A stretch of 29,103 nucleotides of DNA from an uncultured Sediminicola sp. (GTDB lineage Bacteria > Bacteroidota > Bacteroidia > Flavobacteriales > Flavobacteriaceae). Below, one piece after another: positions 17,620-24,999 of the stretch; position 1 is the first letter of the stretch; each line of letters starts with the position of its first letter. Where the stretch lies: NCBI GenBank assembly GCA_938039345.1, contig CALHVB010000168.1, forward strand, positions 1 through 29,103. The letters are read 5' to 3'. The position numbers and the translations under genes were made by a program. The notes under the pieces are model-generated. The model had not been told where the DNA came from and searched no databases. It saw only the letters and a program-made list of their open reading frames with translations.

Positions 17620-17627
17620 TACCTTTG
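17620..17627 (+). promoter_or_regulatory. promoter of the DEAD-box helicase gene (TTG then TACCTTTG)
   Basis: Exact -7 match TACCTTTG with a TTG -33 candidate at 17596-17598, 21 bp upstream. This is the best-spaced promoter in the window. The -33 lies inside the end of the radical SAM gene. Predicted leader is about 18 nt. Confidence 0.65.
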
Positions 17628-17650
17628 TAGCTTCATTTACAAAGCTATCT

Positions 17651-18889
17651 ATGTCCTTTAAAGCATTAAAACTTATAAAACCCTTACTACGAGCCGTTGC
17701 AGATAAAAACTACGATGCGCCAACACCTGTACAAGAAATGGTAATTCCGTTAGTACTAGAGAAAAAGGATTTATTAGTTTCGGCACAAACAGGCACCGGA
17801 AAAACTGCTGCTTTTGCGCTACCTATTCTACAACAATTATTCGATAGGCAAGATGCGGTAAAAAAGGGAAAGAAAATAAGAGCCTTAGTAGTGAGTCCTA
17901 CTAGAGAATTAGCTGTACAAATAGGAGAAAACTTTAAAGCATACAGTACCTATACCAACTTAAGAACATCGGTTGTTTTTGGTGGTACTTCTAAAGAGCC
18001 ACAAATAGATATTTTAAAAAAAGGGATTGATATTCTGGTAGCTACCCCAGGCAGACTTTTAGATTTACACAAGCAAGATGTTTTAAATTTAGACTATATA
18101 GAAACCTTGGTTTTAGATGAGGCAGATTTAATGCTAGATATGGGTTTTATAGACGATGTAAAAAAAATAGAACGTCTATGTCCAGATAACAAGCAATTAT
18201 TATTATGCTCTGCTACCATGCCCTTTAAAGTAGAACAATTAGCCAATGCTATTTTAAAAAACCCGGAAAGAATAGAAATTAGTCCTACCTCTTCTGCTGC
18301 AAAAAATGTGCATCAGGTTTTATATTATGTTCCTAAACGTAACAAAATAGAGCTGTGTTTACATCTGCTAAGAAATACCATAAAAGGAAAAACAATTATT
18401 TTTAGGCGCACCAAATTTGGTGTAGATAAATTAGAACAAACTTTACTTAAAAATAATTACAAAGTAAGTAGTTTACATGGCGATAAAACACAAAGTGAAC
18501 GCCAAAATGCTTTTAACGACTTTAAAAATAATAAAACCAATATTTTAATTGCTACCGATGTGGCAGCTCGTGGTATAGATATAGATGATTTAGACGCAGT
18601 TTTAAATTTTGACTTGCCTAATATCCCAGAAACCTATGTACACCGTATTGGTAGAACAGGGCGTGCAGGAAAAAGTGGTAACTCTTATTCTCTTTGTTCC
18701 GCAGATGAAAAAGCATACGTTGTAAGCATTCAAAAATTAATGTTACTACAGATTGATGTTATTGAAGATCATCCTTACCCCCTAGATCCAAAAGCGAAAC
18801 CAGAAATACACAAAAAAAAGGAAGGAAGTAAATACAAAAAAGGCAGAAAGTCTGAAGCTTCTAAGAAAAAGAAAAAGCGTTGGTATTAA
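17651..18889 (+). CDS. DEAD-box ATP-dependent RNA helicase (RhlE-like)
   Basis: A 412-residue helicase with the two RecA domains complete. Motifs in order: Q motif (DAPTPVQ near residue 22-28), motif I AQTGTGKT, PTRELA, TPGRLL, motif II VLDEAD, motif III SAT, then domain 2 with IIFRRTKFGVD, ATDVAARGIDID and HRIGRTGRAG. These unwind short RNA duplexes using ATP in ribosome assembly and RNA decay. The C-terminal tail of about 35 residues is strongly basic (many Lys, ending KKKKKRWY), likely an RNA-binding extension. RhlE, CsdA and DbpA types cannot be separated with certainty here; length and tail favour the RhlE group. The gene has its own promoter overlapping the radical SAM stop region. A decayed small gene begins 14 bp after its stop. 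Confidence 0.95.
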   Translation: MSFKALKLIKPLLRAVADKNYDAPTPVQEMVIPLVLEKKDLLVSAQTGTGKTAAFALPILQQLFDRQDAVKKGKKIRALVVSPTRELAVQIGENFKAYSTYTNLRTSVVFGGTSKEPQIDILKKGIDILVATPGRLLDLHKQDVLNLDYIETLVLDEADLMLDMGFIDDVKKIERLCPDNKQLLLCSATMPFKVEQLANAILKNPERIEISPTSSAAKNVHQVLYYVPKRNKIELCLHLLRNTIKGKTIIFRRTKFGVDKLEQTLLKNNYKVSSLHGDKTQSERQNAFNDFKNNKTNILIATDVAARGIDIDDLDAVLNFDLPNIPETYVHRIGRTGRAGKSGNSYSLCSADEKAYVVSIQKLMLLQIDVIEDHPYPLDPKAKPEIHKKKEGSKYKKGRKSEASKKKKKRWY

Positions 18890-19224
18890 TACTTCTTAAC
18901 TTTTGAGCAAAAAAATACGAATAACAGTTATAATAATTGGCAGTTTACTCTTTTTAAAATTTTGGGTTGGTATATATACTGACGATGAATTTGGAGAAAA
19001 AAAGACTTTTTATAAAGCATAGAGCCATATGGAAAAACCATTTCTACTCTCCTCATGGAATGAACGATTTATAGTTATCAAAAATGTCTAAAGAAGCGCA
19101 ATACGAACAAAAACTATTTAATGAATTTGTACGCAACAATTAACCCATAGTAAAAATGCAAATGAATTCTATCAATTTAGTACCTTTACGAGTAGATTTA
19201 TCAAAATAAATATTCACTTTTCAT
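18890..19224 (+). other. gap between helicase and rpe without an intact annotated gene
   Basis: A stretch of 335 bp. Most of it (18903-19143) is the decayed small membrane protein gene described separately. The remaining 81 bp before rpe contain a near-match -7 element TACCTTTA at 19181-19188 (consensus G replaced by A), a plausible promoter for rpe-ypdA. No terminator hairpin was found after the helicase. Confidence 0.5.
18903..19143 (+). pseudogene. decayed small membrane protein gene (frameshift plus internal stop)
   Basis: From a TTG at 18903 a 39-codon frame encodes a single-pass membrane start (KKIRITVIIIGSLLFLKFW) followed by VGIYTDDEFGEKKTFYKA and TAG at 19020. In the next frame, protein-like sequence continues: IWKNHFYSPHGMNDL, a TAG at about 19075-19077, then LSKMSKEAQYEQKLFNEFV and RNN before TAA at 19141. 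A shift near the run of seven A at 18997-19003 (or slightly after) joins the frames, and one substitution would remove the internal stop. The simplest reading is a gene of about 75-80 codons that has decayed. Alternatives are that only the 39-residue protein is made, or that the frameshift is a sequencing error in the homopolymer. It follows the helicase stop by 13 bp. Confidence 0.5.
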
Positions 19225-19884
19225 ATGGATAAAAAACGTGTAGCCCCTTCCCTATTAGCAGCAGATTTCGCTAATTTACAACGAGATATAGAAATGGTAA
19301 ACCAAAGTAATGCAGATTGGTTTCATATAGATGTAATGGATGGTGTTTTTGTTCCTAATATTTCTTTCGGCATGCCTGTTGTAAAAGCAATAGCGGCACA
19401 TGCAGAAAAGACTTTAGATGTGCATTTAATGATTGTAGATCCAGACCGCTATATAAAAGCATTTGCAGATTTAGGCGCCAATAACCTAACCGTACATTTA
19501 GAAGCATGTACGCATTTACATAGAACCTTACAAGCCATAAAAGCAGAAGGTATGGCAGCTGGTGTTGCTTTAAATCCGCACACCAATATAAACTTATTAG
19601 AAGATGTTATTAATGATATTGATTTAGTTTGTATCATGAGTGTAAACCCTGGGTTTGGAGGACAATCTTTTATAGAAAACACCTATGATAAAGTAAAGGC
19701 TTTAAAAGAACTTATCAATAGAAAAAATGCACATACACTTATAGAAATAGATGGTGGTGTAAGCGATAAAAATGCCAAACAGTTAACAGATGCTGGTGCC
19801 GATGTTTTAGTCGCTGGCAGCTTTGTTTTTAATAGTAAAGACTCCATTAAAACAATTGCCGAATTAAAAGATATTATTAATTAA
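19225..19884 (+). CDS. rpe: ribulose-phosphate 3-epimerase
   Basis: A 219-residue TIM-barrel enzyme of normal length that interconverts ribulose 5-phosphate and xylulose 5-phosphate in the pentose phosphate pathway. The signature is complete: PSLLAADF near the start, WFHIDVMDGVFVPNISFG with metal-binding His and the first catalytic Asp, LDVHLMI with the second metal His, the SVNPGFGGQSF loop, and IDGGV with the second catalytic Asp, ending in the phosphate-binding ADVLVAGSFVF. It is cytosolic. Its stop codon overlaps the start of the next gene by one base (TAATG), so the two are translationally coupled. Confidence 0.98.
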   Translation: MDKKRVAPSLLAADFANLQRDIEMVNQSNADWFHIDVMDGVFVPNISFGMPVVKAIAAHAEKTLDVHLMIVDPDRYIKAFADLGANNLTVHLEACTHLHRTLQAIKAEGMAAGVALNPHTNINLLEDVINDIDLVCIMSVNPGFGGQSFIENTYDKVKALKELINRKNAHTLIEIDGGVSDKNAKQLTDAGADVLVAGSFVFNSKDSIKTIAELKDIIN

Positions 19885-20849
19885 TGAAGCCTTTAGACCT
19901 TGTTATTATTGGTGGTGGACCAATTGGTATTGCTTGCGGATTAGAAGCTAAAAAGAAAGGATTAAGCTATACTATTTTAGAAAAAGGATGCATTGTAAAC
20001 TCGCTTTACAACTACCCTTTAAACATGCAATTTTTCTCATCTTCGGAAAAATTAGAGATCGATGAAATTCCGTTTATTAGTAAAGAAGTAAAACCTAGAA
20101 GAAACGAAGCTATGGAATACTACCGTAGAATTGTAACTTCTAACCAATTAAATATTCAGCTTTTTGAGAAGGTTACGGCTATCGCTAAATCTGATACTAC
20201 TTTTACAATTACTTCTGAAAAAAATAGCTATACTGCTACCAATGTTATTATTGCTACAGGTTTTTATGATTTGCCTAACACCTTAAATGTTCCCGGAGAA
20301 GATTTACCTAAAGTAGCCCATTATTACAAAGACCCACATTTTTATAGCAGTCAAAAAGTAGCTATTATAGGCGCAAGTAACTCGGCTATAGATGCAGCTT
20401 TAGAATGTTACAGAAAAGGAGCCGAAGTTTCTTTAATTATTAGAGGTATAGAAGTTGGGCAACGTGTAAAGTATTGGGTACGCCCAGATATTATTAATAG
20501 GATTGAAGAGGGCAATATTAAAGCCTATTACAATACAAAAGTAACAGCTATTACTAAAGAAAACATTTGTATTTCTGGCCCAGAAGGAGAACAAAACTTA
20601 GAAAACGACTATGTGCTTGCCTTAACAGGATACATGCCTAATTTTAATTTTTTAGAACAAATTGGTGTTACACTTTCTAAGGACGAAAAAAAGATTCCAC
20701 AATACAACCCAGGTACTATGGAAACAAATATTAATGGTCTCTTTTTAGCAGGTGTTATATGTGGCGGTATGGAAACTCACAAATGGTTTATAGAAAACTC
20801 TAGAGTACATGCAAGTATGATTGTAAATTGTATTTTAAATAAAAAGTAA
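19884..20849 (+). CDS. ypdA: YpdA-family FAD/NADPH oxidoreductase (putative bacillithiol disulfide reductase)
   Basis: A 321-residue flavoprotein. It has two Rossmann nucleotide-binding sites: IIGGGPIGIACGLEAKKKG near residue 8 for FAD and AIIGASNSAIDAALECYRKG near residue 153 for NADPH, plus ATGFYDLPNTLNVPGEDL and the late GLFLAGVICGG element. The overall pattern fits YpdA, the thioredoxin-reductase-like enzyme linked to recycling of bacillithiol disulfide in Firmicutes and present in Bacteroidota that make bacillithiol. There is no CxxC redox pair of the thioredoxin reductase kind, in agreement with YpdA. It overlaps rpe by one base, pairing a pentose-phosphate (NADPH-linked) enzyme with an NADPH-using reductase, which may reflect shared redox demand. 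It ends 7 bp from the convergent lipoprotein gene. Confidence 0.9.
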   Translation: MKPLDLVIIGGGPIGIACGLEAKKKGLSYTILEKGCIVNSLYNYPLNMQFFSSSEKLEIDEIPFISKEVKPRRNEAMEYYRRIVTSNQLNIQLFEKVTAIAKSDTTFTITSEKNSYTATNVIIATGFYDLPNTLNVPGEDLPKVAHYYKDPHFYSSQKVAIIGASNSAIDAALECYRKGAEVSLIIRGIEVGQRVKYWVRPDIINRIEEGNIKAYYNTKVTAITKENICISGPEGEQNLENDYVLALTGYMPNFNFLEQIGVTLSKDEKKIPQYNPGTMETNINGLFLAGVICGGMETHKWFIENSRVHASMIVNCILNKK

Positions 20850-20856
20850 TACCTTT

Positions 20857-21531
20857 TTATTTTTCTATTAAAGAAGTATAGTTATCTAGATTTATGTCTT
20901 TTATTTTTCCATTACAATTTTTTATTATTCTGGCTAACAAATAATTTACATTAGTTTCTTTTCCTAATCTAATTTCTGTATTACAGCCTTTACTATTGTC
21001 TAGAAATGAATTGAAAACATACAAGTTTCCTGTTAAAGCATTTGCAGCTGTTTTTGGTTCTAAAAAGAAAGCTGGTGATATTTCTGCAATTCCTTCACTT
21101 ATAAAATTTGCCTTACCAAATTCCACCATTTCTAATTTATACTTAATTGATGTTTGATTAATTCTGAGAACTGTTAATGCTATAGCTAGGCCTTCTTTTA
21201 CAGCCGTTAAAACTACTTTTTTGTTTATTTTAGGATATGCCGGAAAATAAACTGTATCCTGTTTATTAATAACCATATAATTAGTTATCAATTTAAACTC
21301 ACTGTAGCTATGCAACCCCTTTAAACCTTTTATAAAATTTTCGCCATAGTCATATGCCTTATTTACAACAACTATTACTTCTTTTTTAATTTCCTTTTCT
21401 ACAGAATCGTTTAAAATAGAGGTTGCCTTAATTTTATCAATACTCGCTTTTTCTAAAATATTATTGCTCTCATTTTTCATTTTACATGAAAGAAAAAGTA
21501 AAAAAATAGAGCCTATAAAAAAACGAATCAT
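20857..21531 (-). CDS. predicted lipoprotein of unknown function
   Basis: The longest frame starts at 21567, but the internal ATG at 21531 gives a much better lipoprotein signal (MIRFFIGSIFLLFLSC, lipobox LFLSC with Cys16), so a 224-residue product is preferred. The linker after the cysteine is Lys/Asn/Glu-rich. The mature domain (about 60-224) includes a YDYGENFIKGLKGLHSYSEF segment, a hydrophobic VVLTAVKEGLAIALTVLRI stretch and GCNTEIRLGKETNVNYLLAR with further cysteines at GC and NC, which may form a disulfide. I do not recognise the family. It is divergently arranged with the vWA protein gene, about 105 bp between the preferred starts, and converges closely with ypdA without a visible terminator. 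Confidence 0.7.
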   Translation of the reverse strand: MIRFFIGSIFLLFLSCKMKNESNNILEKASIDKIKATSILNDSVEKEIKKEVIVVVNKAYDYGENFIKGLKGLHSYSEFKLITNYMVINKQDTVYFPAYPKINKKVVLTAVKEGLAIALTVLRINQTSIKYKLEMVEFGKANFISEGIAEISPAFFLEPKTAANALTGNLYVFNSFLDNSKGCNTEIRLGKETNVNYLLARIIKNCNGKIKDINLDNYTSLIEK

Positions 21532-21636
21532 TTTAAATCTGGTTTTTATTTTAAATAAAAATAACACTTTTAAAAATCAAAATGTTTTTAAAACATAAAC
21601 GAAATATTTTTCCTACATTTAAATAAAAAACGGATT

Positions 21637-23334
21637 ATGTTTCGCTCAGTTAATCAAATTTTTATACTTTTTTTTATAAGTATAACAACACTACTAGGTC
21701 AAACAAAGACAACAAGTCCAGAGGGTAGAGCTTGCATTAATAAGCATATTTCCTATTTAAACTATTGTGCCGATTATATTGGTGTCCTTAAAGTTTCGCT
21801 AGAAGATTATAATAATAGAATAAATACCTACTATAATAACAAAAATAACTCCCTTAGCTTACGACAACACATTCCGTTTAAAATTGAAAACAACGAAATC
21901 CCTGAAGCTTTAAAATGGCAAGCCCCAAATCTTAAAAATTTTTATACCTCTTTAGAAATAAGTAGAGCAAAATTAGAGCCGCAAAGTGCACAAGTATTGG
22001 AGGGTGCCATAAATAAATATCAAAAACACTTTAAAGAACTCTTAAACAACATAGACGATTTTACAATATTAACGAACAATACTAATGAATTTTATAAAGA
22101 CGATACTTTTAAAGACCCTTATAAATTAATTTTATCTATAGAAAAAAGCATTGAAAAATTAACACATGAAAATGATCTTATGTTCAATGTGGTATTACAA
22201 CTCTTTGGAGACGAAGAGCTACCAGAAGCTTTAGAAAGAAGTAAGCATATTGCCTTCTTATATAAGAAAATGATTCAAGAATTCCGTAGTGAGCAAAAAG
22301 ATAACCTACCCACATTATTAGCCCATTTTAAAAGAATATCAGATACAGAAAACACAAGTGCGCATTACAAAACATTAGCCAATTTTGGTAATTACGCTAT
22401 AAACGATAGCAAACAAATATTAGAAAGAGAAAATATAGAATTACAGGCAAAAGAAACTATTAAGCTTATTAACAATTATCTAAATAACGAGTTAGCACCA
22501 TGCAATAGTAAAAAATTAGAAAGTTATGGTTCTTATTATTGTTGGTTAAATAAAATAAACACATTTAATGACAATGCTAAAAACACCATTGGTAGCTATA
22601 ATTCTTATGCCATTAGAGCCAAAACGCCTGTTTTACTTTTAATACAAGAATTGCAACCCTTTAAGGTTTTCTTACCTAAAAATATGATGTATTTAAGGCA
22701 AGAAACTAAATTAGAAACTAGCGTTAAGGATATTGTAGACACTAGCATAAAAACTATTGATTTTAATAAAGAAGACATTAGTTCTTTACAAGGGGCTTTA
22801 GATAATAACTTAGTATTATTATTAGATATTTCTGCTTCTATGCGCTTAAATAATAACGAAGAAAAACTAAAAAAATCTATAACACATTTAATAGATATTT
22901 TACGACCTAATGACCAGCTTACGATTATTAGTTATTCTGGTGCGCCTAAAAAGATACTAGAGACTAGCACAGATTACAATAAAGAAGCTTTAAAAGAAAT
23001 CATTAACACGCTTAAATCTAATGGAAATACAGATGCAAATGCAGGATTAAAAATGGCATACAGAACCTGTCTTAAAAATTATAGTGAGAATAAAAATAAT
23101 AAAATAATTATTGCTTCTGATGGTGGTTTTTGGGTTAATAACACTATTAAAAATGAAATATCTAATGCCTCTAAATCTGGAGTTGCGTTATCTACATTTC
23201 ATTACTTATCTAAAAAAGGAGAAGGAAAAAAAATATTAAAAGAACTAGCCACTTTAGGTAACGGAAACTACCAACTCATAAAAGAAGAATCAGACGCTAT
23301 TCATAGTTTAGTGTACGAATCTAAACAACAATAG
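21637..23334 (+). CDS. secreted von Willebrand factor A domain protein
   Basis: A 565-residue protein with a Sec signal peptide (MFRSVNQ, hydrophobic IFILFFISITTLLG, cleavage near LGQ-T). Residues about 30-385 are a mostly helical, Asn/Lys/Glu-rich region without recognised domain; it carries cysteines near the start (residues 28 and 38) and in the middle (about 288 and 298). Residues about 390-560 are a vWA domain with an intact metal-ion-dependent adhesion site: DISAS (Asp397, Ser399, Ser401), Thr465 in NTDAN and Asp495 in ASDGG. Such domains bind partner proteins through a metal ion. Location is periplasmic or surface. The ligand is unknown. A near-match -7 element TACATTTA lies at 21614-21621. 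The divergent lipoprotein gene could be a functional partner, but this is only positional. Confidence 0.82.
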   Translation: MFRSVNQIFILFFISITTLLGQTKTTSPEGRACINKHISYLNYCADYIGVLKVSLEDYNNRINTYYNNKNNSLSLRQHIPFKIENNEIPEALKWQAPNLKNFYTSLEISRAKLEPQSAQVLEGAINKYQKHFKELLNNIDDFTILTNNTNEFYKDDTFKDPYKLILSIEKSIEKLTHENDLMFNVVLQLFGDEELPEALERSKHIAFLYKKMIQEFRSEQKDNLPTLLAHFKRISDTENTSAHYKTLANFGNYAINDSKQILERENIELQAKETIKLINNYLNNELAPCNSKKLESYGSYYCWLNKINTFNDNAKNTIGSYNSYAIRAKTPVLLLIQELQPFKVFLPKNMMYLRQETKLETSVKDIVDTSIKTIDFNKEDISSLQGALDNNLVLLLDISASMRLNNNEEKLKKSITHLIDILRPNDQLTIISYSGAPKKILETSTDYNKEALKEIINTLKSNGNTDANAGLKMAYRTCLKNYSENKNNKIIIASDGGFWVNNTIKNEISNASKSGVALSTFHYLSKKGEGKKILKELATLGNGNYQLIKEESDAIHSLVYESKQQ

Positions 23335-23711
23335 AAATTTAATTTCTAATTACAACTAAGCTTCTCTATTTTTTCTTACATCAAAAATGCTTTAGTATTA
23401 TTAACTACTTTTCTGTTTAACTTTAAAAAATTCGCAAAAAATAACTTTTTAGTTCAAAAGATCAATAATACTCTATTACAAATTTACATTCGTAAAATTT
23501 ACAAAAACCCTGAAAACAATAGTAAAATAAACCACTACGAAACCTTATAACTTAAAAAAGCTTTCCTAACCTCTAGTACTCTCTTTTTTATAACACTCAT
23601 ATTAACATAGGTTCATATACATATTTAGCTATTTCACAACATTAAACAATTTGTAGGATTTTTCTTATATATATTTGAATGCAAACAAAAAATAGGTAAC
23701 ACAAACACTTA
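23335..23711 (+). other. 377-bp AT-rich gap upstream of the exopolysaccharide block
   Basis: No coding sequence recognised. It contains an 8-bp palindrome TAGAAATT/AATTTCTA at 23332-23348 over the vWA stop codon without a T-run, short AATTTAC repeats around 23480-23502, and the promoter at 23650-23677. The rest is featureless AT-rich DNA. The length suggests regulatory content for the downstream exopolysaccharide genes. Confidence 0.4.
23650..23677 (+). promoter_or_regulatory. promoter of the exopolysaccharide block (TTTG then TATATTTG)
   Basis: A -33 TTTG at 23650-23653 and an exact -7 TATATTTG at 23670-23677, separated by 16 bp, slightly shorter than usual. Transcript start is expected near 23683, giving a leader of about 29 nt to the TTG at 23712 or about 74 nt to the ATG at 23757. 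Confidence 0.6.
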
Positions 23712-24893
23712 TTGCAATTTAACACAAACAAATATGTTAACCCAAATCTTAATGTCATGCAGAAATCAACTATTACTCCAACCAATAGTAATGTAAGACC
23801 AAAATTAACCGTAGTTCAAAACACACCCCCAAAGAAAACCTTAAACCCTCATGGGTTAGACCAATTATTAATCAAAAAAGTAAATAACACGGCCCATGAA
23901 TATATTTCTAATCACATAACATCGCATCAATTAGAAAAAGTAGCATTATTAAATACAAGAAGCAGTCAGGATATTGTTCTTAAAATATCAAAAAATAATA
24001 GTGCTATTATTAACCTTAGGAGAATAAACGATTATAGAAAAATTAATCGCTTTTTTGAAGAGGTGAATAAAAAATTGGAAGTGAATGGTTTGTTTATTAA
24101 TAATGTTGAAACGCATGATATAAGGAAAGAACGCATTCTAAAAAAAGTTCCTAAACCTTTTAAATTAATTTACTATATGGCCGATTTTGCTTTCCATAGA
24201 GTACTTCCTAAAATAAAACTTACAAAGGCTTTTTACTACAAAAAAACAAAAGGTTATGGGAGAGTACTCACTAGAGCCGAAATATTAGGCAGATTATATT
24301 CTTCTGGTTTTGAAATACTAGATGATAAAGTCATAAATGGCATACTTTATTTTGTTGCAAAAAAAATAAAAGACCCAGCATACGATACAGAAGCTACCTA
24401 TGGTCCTTTAATTTATCTTAAACGAGTTGGCAAAAATGGAAAAATTATAAAAGTAGCTAAGGTTAGAACCATGCACCCTTATGCTGAGTATTTACAGCAA
24501 TATGTTTTTAATAAGAACAACTTAAAAGAAGGTGGTAAAATTAAAAACGATTTTAGAATTTCTAAACTAGGAAAGCTATTTAGAAAATATTGGATAGATG
24601 AAATACCTATGCTAATTAATTTAATAAAAGGAGAGATGAAACTTATAGGAGTAAGACCTTTAAGTCAGCATTACTTTAATTTATACCCAGATAACTTACA
24701 AAGTAAAAGAACACTGTTTAAACCTGGACTACGTCCTCCTTTTTATGCAGATATGCCTAAGACTTTAAATGAAATAACAGCTTCTGAAATGAAATACCTT
24801 TTGGCATACGAAAAAGAACCTTTATTAACAGATCTAAAATACTTTATGAAAATTGTAGAAAACATTGTTTGGAGAGGCAAACGAAGCGCATAA
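23712..24893 (+). CDS. sugar transferase (phosphoglycosyl transferase domain) fused to a methyltransferase-like N-terminal region
   Basis: A protein of 393 residues from a TTG start, or 378 from the in-frame ATG at 23757, which may be the true start. The C-terminal part (about 215-393) is the bacterial sugar transferase domain that transfers a sugar phosphate to the undecaprenyl-phosphate carrier to start polysaccharide repeat synthesis: GPLIYLKRVGKNGKIIKVAK, DFRISKLGKLFRKYWIDEIP with the catalytic Asp296-Glu297 pair, IKGEMKLIGVRPLS and FKPGLRPPF. The usual N-terminal KRxFD membrane helix is not where it should be. Instead residues about 75-205 resemble the back half of a SAM methyltransferase (LRRINDYRKINRFFEEVNKK, VNGLFINNVET, AEILGRLYSSGFEILDD) without a recognisable SAM-binding loop. 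A hydrophobic KPFKLIYYMADFAFHRVL may contact the membrane. First gene of the exopolysaccharide block. Confidence 0.85.
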   Translation: MQFNTNKYVNPNLNVMQKSTITPTNSNVRPKLTVVQNTPPKKTLNPHGLDQLLIKKVNNTAHEYISNHITSHQLEKVALLNTRSSQDIVLKISKNNSAIINLRRINDYRKINRFFEEVNKKLEVNGLFINNVETHDIRKERILKKVPKPFKLIYYMADFAFHRVLPKIKLTKAFYYKKTKGYGRVLTRAEILGRLYSSGFEILDDKVINGILYFVAKKIKDPAYDTEATYGPLIYLKRVGKNGKIIKVAKVRTMHPYAEYLQQYVFNKNNLKEGGKIKNDFRISKLGKLFRKYWIDEIPMLINLIKGEMKLIGVRPLSQHYFNLYPDNLQSKRTLFKPGLRPPFYADMPKTLNEITASEMKYLLAYEKEPLLTDLKYFMKIVENIVWRGKRSA

Positions 24894-24922
24894 AGTATCA
24901 AATCTAATTATGCATACTTCAG

Positions 24923-24957
24923 TGGAGCCTTATAATAATATATATGGCTCCATTATT
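24923..24957 (+). terminator. hairpin between the sugar transferase and tyrosine-kinase genes (possible attenuator)
   Basis: Inverted repeat TGGAGCC (24923-24929) and GGCTCCA (24946-24952); a T-T mismatch and four more A/T pairs extend the stem, leaving a six-base loop. TTATTT follows, a weak T-tract. Being inside the block, it could lower expression of downstream genes or protect the upstream mRNA end. Confidence 0.45.
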
Positions 24958-24999
24958 TAGTAATAAAATAAATTCTTACACATCTAGGAATAATAACAA

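Noticed and set aside
21532..21567. The longer start of the minus-strand lipoprotein gene at 21567
   Set aside because: The extra twelve residues would put a basic stretch before the signal peptide; the ATG at 21531 gives a normal lipoprotein signal length.
23332..23348. Palindrome TAGAAATT/AATTTCTA over the stop codon of the vWA gene as a terminator
   Set aside because: Only one base between the arms, entirely AT-rich stem ends and no T-run after it.
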